Shown here piece after piece: positions 9,446-16,708 of a stretch of DNA of 64,000 nucleotides (its first letter is position 1; every line of letters begins with the position of its first letter). Under the pieces are notes generated by a model. The model had not been told where the DNA came from. It saw only the letters and a program-made list of their open reading frames with translations, and ran no database searches. The position numbers were made by a program, and so were the translations under genes. Source of the DNA: Mucilaginibacter rubeus (lineage in GTDB: Bacteria; Bacteroidota; Bacteroidia; Sphingobacteriales; Sphingobacteriaceae); assembly GCF_003286415.2 (NCBI RefSeq), contig NZ_CP043450.1:4836001-4900000 (forward strand). Direction: 5' to 3'.

Positions 9446-10153
9446 TTATTGATTAGTGAACAAACCTGTTGCCAGGCCGGCACTTTTATTACCAAAACCA
9501 TAATAGGTATACACCTTACCACCTACCAGCTGCACCGTATCCCTAACAATAGTACCCGGAAACGCGGCCGAATGCATGGCCATATTGTGTTCTCCCGGCG
9601 CCACTAAATAAAAAGTAGAGGTGGCTTTAAAAGCAAGGTTACTTACTTTTTCGGTATCTACGGCAACTTTATTAGTTGTCCCTTCAAAATGCACGCTAAT
9701 ATTTCCCGCGTCTGGCGAAGCATTTACAAACCTGATTTTGGCTGATGGTACCTTGCTTGTATCTCCAGCTATGACGTCGGTAGTTTTAAATACCTGATCG
9801 GCAGTATTACCTGCTATGTAAAATGAATACACCGAATCTTTACTGAGTGTCAACGGCAAACTGAACAGTGGATTAGGGTTGCTTGGCCCATCTAACTTAA
9901 CCGAATAATTTTGTGTTCCGGCTTTTACCAGAATATAGCCTAATGTGCCTCCGGGATAAAAAGTTGTTGTATTGTTGATGCGGATACCGTTCTGGTAAAC
10001 ATTAACATTATTAAATGTGGCGTTGATTACGTTTAATGATGATGTTGATGAATCCACTGCATCGGGCTTATCATTATTTTTTTTGCACGATGCTATGCAA
10101 CCTGCCGCCGCGGCAATCATCAATAAAACTTTAACCTTTATCTTCATATACAA
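9446..10153 (-). CDS. DUF4397 domain lipoprotein
   Basis: 235 residues. Lipoprotein signal with Cys23 (IASC). Contains the DUF4397 motif IRFVNASPDAGNISVHFEG and an earlier degenerate copy beginning SLNVINATFNNVNVYQNG. The alternative start two codons later (MKIKVK) is equally good. First gene of a two-gene unit with the downstream DUF4397 lipoprotein; the two share architecture but have clearly diverged. Surface location is inferred from the lipobox; the function is unknown. Confidence 0.8.
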   Translation of the reverse strand: MYMKIKVKVLLMIAAAAGCIASCKKNNDKPDAVDSSTSSLNVINATFNNVNVYQNGIRINNTTTFYPGGTLGYILVKAGTQNYSVKLDGPSNPNPLFSLPLTLSKDSVYSFYIAGNTADQVFKTTDVIAGDTSKVPSAKIRFVNASPDAGNISVHFEGTTNKVAVDTEKVSNLAFKATSTFYLVAPGEHNMAMHSAAFPGTIVRDTVQLVGGKVYTYYGFGNKSAGLATGLFTNQ

Positions 10154-10200
10154 TTATATGCTATAACTGCTTAGTGTAACTTTTGGTATCGGGTGCTGAA

Positions 10201-10232
10201 CAAAAAAAGTCCGGTTTTATGTTACCGGACTT
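10201..10232 (-). terminator. Rho-independent terminator of dnaN
   Basis: On the minus strand AAGTCCGGT, an 8-base loop, ACCGGACTT, then a run of T. It lies 29 bp past the dnaN stop codon. Confidence 0.85.
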
Positions 10233-10261
10233 AGTTTTGGATTTATAATTTAAGTTTACAC

Positions 10262-11386
10262 TTAAGCATAGCTATTGAGCATCACCGGCATTACCAGCAT
10301 CAGCACATCTTCATTCTCATCTCCGCCTTGTGGCAACAATAAGCCCGCACGGTTTGGAGTCGACATTTCCAAAGATACTTCTTCGCAGCTTAAGTTCTTT
10401 AACATTTCTATTAAAAATCTTGCATTGAAGCCAATTTCCATGTCTTCGCCTTCATATTGGCAGCTCAGGCGCTCGTGAGCTTCGTTAGCGAAGTCGATAT
10501 CTTCTGACGAGATATTTAACTCGCTGCCATTTATTTTTAGCCTTACCTGGTGGGTGGTTTTGTTAGCGTAAATAGCCACACGGTTTAACGAACCCAGGAA
10601 GGTAAGCCTGTCGATGTTTAATTTATTAGGATTGTTTTGAGGAATAACAGCCTCATAATCCGGGTAACGCTCATCAATTAAACGGCAAACAAGGTTAATG
10701 TTGCCAAACTTAAAGAAAGCGCTGGTGTTGTTATATTCAACCGATACGTTAACATCATCGCTTGGTAATGATGATTTAAGCAGGGTTAAAGCTTTTTTAG
10801 GTAAAATGAATGATGCTGTGCTTGCTGCTTTGGCATCTTTACGACGGTACCTTACCAGTTTGTGCGCATCGGTTGATACAAAGGTAAGTGCCGATGTGGT
10901 AAGCTGGCAGAATACACCTGTCATGGCCGGGCGCAACTCGTCATTACTTACCGCAAAAATGGTTTTGTTAATAGCTTCGGCTAAAACAGAAGCAGGCAGG
11001 TTTACCGATGAAGCGTTTTCAACAACCGGGATCTTAGGAAAATCCTCACCGTTTTCGCCGCTCAGTTTGTATTTACCATCACCAGCGTTAATTTCAATGG
11101 CGAAGGTTTTATCATCAACCGAAAAAGCAACAGGCTGCTCGGGTAACGATTTCAGGGTCTCTAACAATATACGCGACGGGATAGCAATCCTGCCGTTTTC
11201 TTTAGCCTCAACAGGCAAAGAGGTGGTCATGCTGGTTTGCAGGTCGGTAGCAGAAATGGTCAAGTTCCCATCCTTTATCTCGAACAAAAAGTTTTCCAAT
11301 ATAGGCAACACAGTGCTGCTGCTCAATGCGCCGCTCACCGCTTGCAGTTGTTTGAGTAATGTTGAGGTAGAAACAATAAATCTCAT
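10262..11386 (-). CDS. dnaN: DNA polymerase III subunit beta (sliding clamp)
   Basis: 374 residues, the usual length for the beta clamp. The protein forms a ring around DNA and tethers the replicative polymerase; it also recruits other factors through its hydrophobic cleft. Recognised from the N-terminus MRFIVSTSTLLKQLQAVSGA, SSSTVLPILENFL, the RPAMTGVF segment, KLVRYRRK, the YPDYEAVIP segment, and the C-terminal end LMLVMPVML. The start was set at the MRFIVS methionine (11384-11386) because clamp proteins begin there; an upstream in-frame Met adds six residues with no homology. It follows the gldFG gene by 33 bp on the same strand. It is not next to dnaA here, as is common in Bacteroidota. 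Confidence 0.97.
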   Translation of the reverse strand: MRFIVSTSTLLKQLQAVSGALSSSTVLPILENFLFEIKDGNLTISATDLQTSMTTSLPVEAKENGRIAIPSRILLETLKSLPEQPVAFSVDDKTFAIEINAGDGKYKLSGENGEDFPKIPVVENASSVNLPASVLAEAINKTIFAVSNDELRPAMTGVFCQLTTSALTFVSTDAHKLVRYRRKDAKAASTASFILPKKALTLLKSSLPSDDVNVSVEYNNTSAFFKFGNINLVCRLIDERYPDYEAVIPQNNPNKLNIDRLTFLGSLNRVAIYANKTTHQVRLKINGSELNISSEDIDFANEAHERLSCQYEGEDMEIGFNARFLIEMLKNLSCEEVSLEMSTPNRAGLLLPQGGDENEDVLMLVMPVMLNSYA

Positions 11387-11405
11387 GTGGTTGTAATTAA
11401 GCAAT

Positions 11406-11413
11406 CAAAAATA
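11406..11413 (-). promoter_or_regulatory. Candidate -7 box (TATTTTTG) for dnaN
   Basis: Exact match to the Bacteroidota -7 consensus TAnnTTTG, 19 bp before the dnaN start. No matching TTTG -33 box was found upstream, where the 3' end of gldFG lies, so this is weak. Confidence 0.3.
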
Positions 11414-11419
11414 TAAAAT

Positions 11420-13816
11420 TTAACGGGCATACTTTTGCCTGCGGAGATAATGTTGAAAAATAGCACATATTAACACTAATACCAACGGAACAATGTTATT
11501 AACCAACTGCCAATACATTTTTTCGCTCCGAATACGCGCCCTATCAAGCAGGCGGATCTTAATTTCCTTGGTACGCAAGGCTATCAGGCCCGAATCATCG
11601 GTCATGTAATCGGCTATGTTGAGCAGCAGATTTTTGTTACCGTAAGTTTGATGCGTATAATGATCATACCCTAACGGATATGGCGAACCATCGTTACCTA
11701 CCTGGTTCTTTAAAATATCACCATCGCTTATCACTATCATTTTTGTAGGCTCGCTTTGTGATAGTACAGGAATCTGCTCTTTTAAGCCTTCGGGCAGCGG
11801 ACGGTTTTGCCAGTCGCTGGTAAAACGGCCTTCTAACAGTACGCCGGTTATTTTAGGTGTACTTTGAAACTCCTTAGGGTTTGGCTCCTGCTCCAGGGCC
11901 TGCAATGATAATATGTGCGGGGCGGTTAGCTTTTTATTATAGGGCGATGATGTCAGCAACACCGTTTTATTAACATTTTTGGTATCGAGGATATCGATAG
12001 AACTTGCAAACTCGCTGCTGATACCATCCAGATTTTTCACTACCGGGTGTTTACTCAGCGGAATAAATACCGGGTAATATAACCATGGCAGCATCTGTAT
12101 CTGCGCCTGCCCGCCCACGTTGCCGGTACTTACCGGTATCTGCGAGCAGTTCATATCGGCTATCAGATCATAGTTAATGCGGATGCCATAACGAAAAAGC
12201 TGATCATCGAGGTTAAGCTGCTTGGCGAAAGCCAGTTGTTCGCCCCCATGCCCTCTGAGGCTATCCAGTTCGGCGCTTACCTGGTCTATTGCCCATAATA
12301 CCCGGCCTCCGTACATGATATACTGGTCGAGTTTAAATTTCTCTACCTCGCTAAACTTTTGATCGGGCTTGGCTATTACCAGCAATTTGATCTTTTGCAG
12401 ATCGGCAAAGGAAATAGCGCTGAGGTCTACCCTGCCTACCTGGAAACCTTCGCTAAGCGTTTTCATAGCGTCGTTCAGTTGCAAGTCGGTTAGTTCATGA
12501 TGCCCTTCGGTGAAACCTATTTGCGGTCGCCCGCCGGCATCGGCTTTTTTTATGGCTGATGAAAAAGCGTATTCAAGATTTTGGATAGAGTTATTCAGCA
12601 CTTCATCGGGCGAAAGACCAATACGGCTTAATAACAGCTTTACCGGGATATCCTTCCCTCCTGCCGATACCAATGCCGATGGAAATATCAGCTTTTGCGT
12701 TACGCCATTATCGGTTTTAACACTCAGGTTTGTTGGCTCAACACCTTCGGCAGCCATGTTCTGGATCACCTCGTTTTGCTGATCATTATTTAAACCCTTC
12801 AAGGGGTCACGAAATTCAAACTGGATTTTGCCATGGCTATAAGCTTGCAGATCACTCAGCATATCGCGGGTGGCACTTTGCAGGCGTTTAAAACCGCCCG
12901 GCAGGTTATCGCCCTGTAAATACACCACCACCTTTACACGTTTTTGCAGCTTATCCATAATTTGCGTGCTGATGGGCGAAAGGGTAAAGCGTTTTTCGGC
13001 AGTAAAATCAAAACGGGTGAAGGTGAATGCCGATAACATCGCCAAAACAAACAATACCAGGGGTATGCCTATCATCGTAGCATTACCTAAACCTGCCTGG
13101 CGTTGCTTTGCCAGTACAAACAGGGTAAGCCATATAAAAATACCGGTAGTGATGATAAAGTAAACCAGATCGCGGGTATCCAGTACGCCACGGCTTACCG
13201 AATCATAATGCTGGGTGATACCTAAATTCTGCAATCCCAGATCCTGCAGGGATAACAGCTGACTGATAGAATCAAACCCGCTGTAAAAAAAGAAACACAG
13301 GAAAACGGAGATAGTAAAAGCGATGATCTGATTTTTGGTGACCGATGAAGTAAACAAACCTATCCCCACAAATACAGCGCCCAGCAAAAACAAACCGATG
13401 TATGAACCTATTACCGCCCCGGTATCGATATTCCCTTGCGGCATACCCAACGCGCTAACCGAGTAGTAATAAACCAGTGTTGGCAGCAAAGCAAAAAGCA
13501 CTATTAATAAACAGGCCAGGTATTTGCCCAGCACTATTTCCCAATCTTTTAAGGGGCGGGTAAACAGCAGCTCAAAAGTACCCTCTTTCCGCTCCTCGGC
13601 AAGAGAGCGCATGGTAATGGCCGGGATCAGGAACATGAACAGGTATGGCGCTGTGCTAAACAAGCCTTCGAGGCCGGCGTAACCATATTCCAATATGCTC
13701 GACTCGGGGAATACCCATAAAAACAAACCCAGCACCAGTAAAAATACACCTATGGTAACACAAGCCACCAACGAGCTCAGGTATGATATTATTTCTTTTT
13801 TAAGGATGCTCAGCAC
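11420..13816 (-). CDS. Fused GldF-GldG gliding-motility ABC transporter permease/substrate-binding protein
   Basis: 798 residues from the GTG at 13816. The first ~245 residues are GldF, the membrane permease: LFLWVFPESSILEYGYAGL, FLIPAITMRSLAEERK and GTFELLFTRPLKDWEIVLGK match the family, with about six transmembrane helices. Then begins GldG (FDFTAEKRFTLSPIS, VVVYLQGDNLPGGFKRL), a long extracytoplasmic domain ending in a C-terminal helix. In Flavobacterium johnsoniae GldF and GldG are separate proteins working with the ATPase GldA in gliding; here they are one polypeptide. An ATG at 13972 would add 52 residues, but that stretch is made of repeat-like intergenic sequence and GldF homology starts at LSILKKEII, so I prefer GTG. 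gldA lies 1.8 kb upstream on the same strand. Confidence 0.85.
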   Translation of the reverse strand: MLSILKKEIISYLSSLVACVTIGVFLLVLGLFLWVFPESSILEYGYAGLEGLFSTAPYLFMFLIPAITMRSLAEERKEGTFELLFTRPLKDWEIVLGKYLACLLIVLFALLPTLVYYYSVSALGMPQGNIDTGAVIGSYIGLFLLGAVFVGIGLFTSSVTKNQIIAFTISVFLCFFFYSGFDSISQLLSLQDLGLQNLGITQHYDSVSRGVLDTRDLVYFIITTGIFIWLTLFVLAKQRQAGLGNATMIGIPLVLFVLAMLSAFTFTRFDFTAEKRFTLSPISTQIMDKLQKRVKVVVYLQGDNLPGGFKRLQSATRDMLSDLQAYSHGKIQFEFRDPLKGLNNDQQNEVIQNMAAEGVEPTNLSVKTDNGVTQKLIFPSALVSAGGKDIPVKLLLSRIGLSPDEVLNNSIQNLEYAFSSAIKKADAGGRPQIGFTEGHHELTDLQLNDAMKTLSEGFQVGRVDLSAISFADLQKIKLLVIAKPDQKFSEVEKFKLDQYIMYGGRVLWAIDQVSAELDSLRGHGGEQLAFAKQLNLDDQLFRYGIRINYDLIADMNCSQIPVSTGNVGGQAQIQMLPWLYYPVFIPLSKHPVVKNLDGISSEFASSIDILDTKNVNKTVLLTSSPYNKKLTAPHILSLQALEQEPNPKEFQSTPKITGVLLEGRFTSDWQNRPLPEGLKEQIPVLSQSEPTKMIVISDGDILKNQVGNDGSPYPLGYDHYTHQTYGNKNLLLNIADYMTDDSGLIALRTKEIKIRLLDRARIRSEKMYWQLVNNIVPLVLVLICAIFQHYLRRQKYAR

Positions 13817-13949
13817 GTTATAATATATTGTGTTAAGCGCCGAAATTACAACAATATTGCGCCAAAGCAAAGTGCGTTTGGATATCGGGTACAGGATATC
13901 GGATTTCGGAATTTCGATTTCGGATTTAGTTATTTTTTTCTTTCGCAGC

Positions 13950-14086
13950 TTCAAGCGTCTCTGCAGGTTCAAGCGTCTTCGCTTGAATCAAAATTAAGGT
14001 AAGCGTCCACGCTTACTTTAAATCGGGAGCGTGGACGCTCCTGCTAAAACACAGTTCAAGCGAGAGACGCTTGAACTTGCAGAAGA
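13950..14086. repeat. Nested palindromes sharing an AAGCG/CGCTT core
   Basis: Four palindromic pieces follow each other: TTCAAGCGTCTCTGCAGG with TTCAAGCGTCTTCGCTTGAA (13950-13987), GGTAAGCG-TCCA-CGCTTACT (about 13998-14018), GAGCGT-GGAC-GCTC (about 14026-14041) and GTTCAAGCGAGAGACGCTTG (14054-14073). The outer pieces are also inverted copies of each other. Together with the following repeat it fills the gap before the gldFG gene. Confidence 0.65.
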
Positions 14087-14106
14087 GTAATAGCCCACGT
14101 ACCGAC

Positions 14107-14232
14107 AATTCCCTCCCCCGGGAGGGGTGCGTTAGGATTGCGTATTGGCAGGGAGGGGTTTATACGTCATTTAGTGAATAAACCTGTCGATGAAACCCCT
14201 CCCTACACCCTCCCAGGGGAGGGAATCGCGCA
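14107..14232. repeat. Interspersed palindromic repeat, family B (GGGAGGGG type)
   Basis: About 125 bp. Left arm ATTCCCTCCC-GGGAGGGG, internal GGCAGGGAGGGGTTTATAC, then GAAACCCCTCCCTACACCC and right arm GGGGAGGGAATCGCGCAATC. Nearly the same element recurs at 16491-16620 and 19627-19750, and in inverted form at 26002-26119. No coding capacity. The remaining bases to 14395 hold a CGTCCGTCCG motif (14338-14347) and nothing else I can name. Confidence 0.75.
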
Positions 14233-14395
14233 ATCCCCACTCTTAAAATTAAAACCTTATGACTGCCTTTTCACGGGCTATTACTCTCAAGAGGGGGGAT
14301 TTAAACATGCTTGAACTTTCAGTATTAAATATTAAAACGTCCGTCCGCTCCGGGAATCCAACATCTGCAGACAACAGTTGGACAATTACAAAAGC

Positions 14396-14986
14396 CTAAA
14401 ACCTATATTTATAAGCCACATTTAACACCAACTGACTGATGGCGTGGTCGTAATCGGTATTTTTATAGCCTCTTTCAAACTGCAAACCAAAATCAAGCCC
14501 ATGATGCGGACCTATTGGTACAACAGCTCCTGCCCCGCCCGCATAAATAAACGAGGTACGGGCCCTGCTATTGATACTGAAAGCGCTGCCGGCTTCGGCA
14601 TTTACATAAAAGTGTTTTGCCCAGTAATATTTTAAGCCTGCAGTTACCGGCAGGTAAACGTAAAGATTATGATAGCTGTTATCGTAAAAAACATTTGACG
14701 AACTACTTGAAAATAAATAATCTGCGTTTGATTCGGTAAAAACCAAGCCGGTAGCTGCTGTAAAATGCAGGGTTTCAGTTATGGGCTTTTCCATCGTCAA
14801 GTTAATGCTAAAGCCGGAATTTATATTAATGTCGGTGCCGCTATCATTGCGATTATTCATATTAAGCGGCGCAATTATTCCAGACCCTATGCTTAACGAT
14901 GTTTGTTTGCCCCGCTGGGCTTTAGCGGCAAATGAAAATACAGTAAATAATAAAATGAATGTGATGCGGATAGGTTTGTTAGTCAT
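14396..14986 (-). CDS. Small outer-membrane beta-barrel protein
   Basis: 196 residues. Signal peptide ending near AAKAQ (about residue 23), then alternating beta-strand sequence with repeated aromatic-glycine pattern and a C-terminal strand ending in YKYRF, which is the terminal Phe signature of outer-membrane barrels. Size suggests an eight-stranded barrel. It resembles the next gene in layout (YVNAEAGSAFSIN versus FLEAEAGSAVELN), so the two are likely diverged paralogs. The pair sits between gldA and gldFG, but nothing in the sequence ties it to gliding. Confidence 0.75.
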   Translation of the reverse strand: MTNKPIRITFILLFTVFSFAAKAQRGKQTSLSIGSGIIAPLNMNNRNDSGTDININSGFSINLTMEKPITETLHFTAATGLVFTESNADYLFSSSSSNVFYDNSYHNLYVYLPVTAGLKYYWAKHFYVNAEAGSAFSINSRARTSFIYAGGAGAVVPIGPHHGLDFGLQFERGYKNTDYDHAISQLVLNVAYKYRF

Positions 14987-15056
14987 GTTGTATAAGATTA
15001 CAGGTGTTATTTAACGATGATACGCTTTTCAGCAATATATCGCTACAAAAATATTA

Positions 15057-15566
15057 TTATCGGCCAAAGCGGTAAGCAAACCTGATAGCCGTTTGCTGCA
15101 ATGTATGGGCCGACCAGCTTTCGTACCTCAGGCCCAATTCAAAGTTACGGTTATCAGTACCCGTAGGGATCAGAATTGCAGGTCCAACGGAAAAGGCGAA
15201 CAGCTTACGCTCATCATAATTAAGTTCGACAGCACTACCAGCCTCGGCCTCCAGGAAAACGCCGGAACTAACACTGTATCTTAGCCCGGCTTTAAGGGGC
15301 ACAAAAATATCGCCACCCGAGTGGCCGTTGCTAAAAGGAGAATCTTTACGAAAAAAACTATTGAAACCTGCGGTTAGCGTCAAACTTACCGGGCTTACTA
15401 TCGGCTGCTCCAGTTTAAGCGATGCCCCAACACCCACATTATACAAACTGCGAGATGGAATACCAAACTCAATCCCCGCATTAAAAGCGGTTGAAGGTTT
15501 CGGTGCATCCTGGGCATAGGTTTTAAGAGCGGGGAGAATAAGCAGCAGCAATAACAGTTTTTTCAT
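15057..15566 (-). CDS. Small outer-membrane beta-barrel protein
   Basis: 169 residues. Signal peptide (MKKLLLLLLILPALKTYAQ), then short amphipathic beta strands with a C-terminal IRFAYRFGR strand. Shares the EAEAGSA strand and general spacing with the neighbouring 196-residue barrel protein downstream, 70 bp away. Probably a paralog. No catalytic motif is visible; likely roles are structural or binding, which is inference. Confidence 0.75.
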   Translation of the reverse strand: MKKLLLLLLILPALKTYAQDAPKPSTAFNAGIEFGIPSRSLYNVGVGASLKLEQPIVSPVSLTLTAGFNSFFRKDSPFSNGHSGGDIFVPLKAGLRYSVSSGVFLEAEAGSAVELNYDERKLFAFSVGPAILIPTGTDNRNFELGLRYESWSAHTLQQTAIRFAYRFGR

Positions 15567-15602
15567 AACGGGCCGAAAATACGATATTGCTTTAGATCTT
15601 CT

Positions 15603-16310
15603 TTAATTATTGGTAAGGCTGATAAACACCTCCTCCAGCGATTTACCTCCGTTGTTTTTGCGGAGTTGCTGTAAGGTATCGTTGGCTACAATGGTGCCTT
15701 TATTAATGATGATAACCTGGCTGCAAACAGCTTCAACTTCCTGCATAATGTGGGTTGAAAGTACAATGGTTTTGGTTTTACCCAGATCGAGGATTAACTG
15801 GCGGATACCAATTAACTGATTAGGATCGAGGCCGGAAGTTGGCTCGTCCAATATCAGTACTTCAGGGTTATGCAGCATGGCCTGCGCCAGCCCTACCCTT
15901 TGGCGATAACCTTTTGATAGCTGCCCTATTTTTTTATGCTGCTCGGGGCCGAGGCCTGTTTGCTCAATGATATCGGCAATGCGTTTGGCAGGCTCATGAA
16001 TTTTATGGATACCCGCAACAAAGCCCAATGATTCTTTAACATACATATCGGTATACAGCGGATTACTTTCGGGCAGATAACCTATGCGGCGTTTAACCTC
16101 AAGCGGTTGTTTAGCCACATCAAACCCGCATACCGATGCAGTACCCGATGTTTGCGGAATAAAGCCGGTAAGGATTTTCATGGTGGTTGATTTACCTGCG
16201 CCATTAGGCCCTAAAAAGCCCAATACACCCGGCTGGGCAGTAAAACTAATGCCATCAACAGCCTTTTGTACGCCATAAACCTTGGTTAATGCCTCAACAC
16301 TGATACTCAT
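15603..16310 (-). CDS. gldA: GldA-like ABC transporter ATP-binding protein
   Basis: 235 residues from the ATG at 16310. Complete ABC ATPase: Walker A GPNGAGKST (34-42), Q-loop region GYLPESNPLYTDMYVKE, signature LSKGYRQR, Walker B VLILDEPTSGLDP and the switch His in LSTHIMQE. Sequence is of the GldA type, the ATPase for the GldF/GldG transporter needed for gliding in Flavobacterium, and the fused gldFG gene lies just downstream on the same strand. A longer reading frame upstream (to 16478) is translated repeat sequence and was rejected. It is shorter than the roughly 300-residue Flavobacterium GldA and lacks that protein's C-terminal extension. Confidence 0.85.
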   Translation of the reverse strand: MSISVEALTKVYGVQKAVDGISFTAQPGVLGFLGPNGAGKSTTMKILTGFIPQTSGTASVCGFDVAKQPLEVKRRIGYLPESNPLYTDMYVKESLGFVAGIHKIHEPAKRIADIIEQTGLGPEQHKKIGQLSKGYRQRVGLAQAMLHNPEVLILDEPTSGLDPNQLIGIRQLILDLGKTKTIVLSTHIMQEVEAVCSQVIIINKGTIVANDTLQQLRKNNGGKSLEEVFISLTNN

Positions 16311-16390
16311 GGCTGTAAAAATAGATTTTAGATTTGAGATGTGGGGCATGTGATGTGAGAATTTGAGACGTGAGATATGAGATTGCGAGT

Positions 16391-16440
16391 GTCCGTCCGG
16401 AAAGGGGAACCACTGGGGGTGATGGACGTGCAGTGGACGC
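16391..16440. repeat. Family C repeat (GTCCGTCCG type)
   Basis: GTCCGTCCGGAAAGGGG followed by GGTGATGGAC and a second GTGGACGC. Variants occur at 19495-19541, 22526-22633, 23934-23981, 24065-24167, 26129-26180 and in trace form at 14338 and 31346. Confidence 0.6.
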
Positions 16441-16490
16441 ACACGCTCTACCGTATCATTGAGGAAACATAAGTACACGGATGAATTTTT

Positions 16491-16620
16491 ATTCCCTCCC
16501 TTGGGAGGGGTGCGACAGAGATGAGTGTTGGCGAGGAGGGGTTTATACTACTTTGCATCTTCCCAATATCTCGCTGAAACCCTTCCCTACACCCTCCCAG
16601 GGGATGGAATCGCACAATCC
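16491..16620. repeat. Interspersed palindromic repeat, family B
   Basis: Second copy of the GGGAGGGG element, same orientation as the copy at 14107: ATTCCCTCCC-GGGAGGGGTG, GAGGAGGGGTTTATAC, CCCTTCCCTACACCCTCCC and GGAATCGCACAATCC. The loop sequence differs while the arms are kept. Confidence 0.75.
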
Positions 16621-16708
16621 CTTACGTTTTTATTTTGATGCATGAAGCAATCATGTGGTAGTGAAGAGTGCCTCATACCTAACCAACCACTCACCCATTC
16701 ACCGCCCC

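Noticed and set aside
10698..11396. 232-codon plus-strand frame opposite dnaN
   Set aside because: Complement of the well-conserved dnaN sequence, no independent support.
16311..16478. N-terminal extension of gldA
   Set aside because: The extra 56 residues are translated repeat sequence and ABC homology starts at the Met at 16310.
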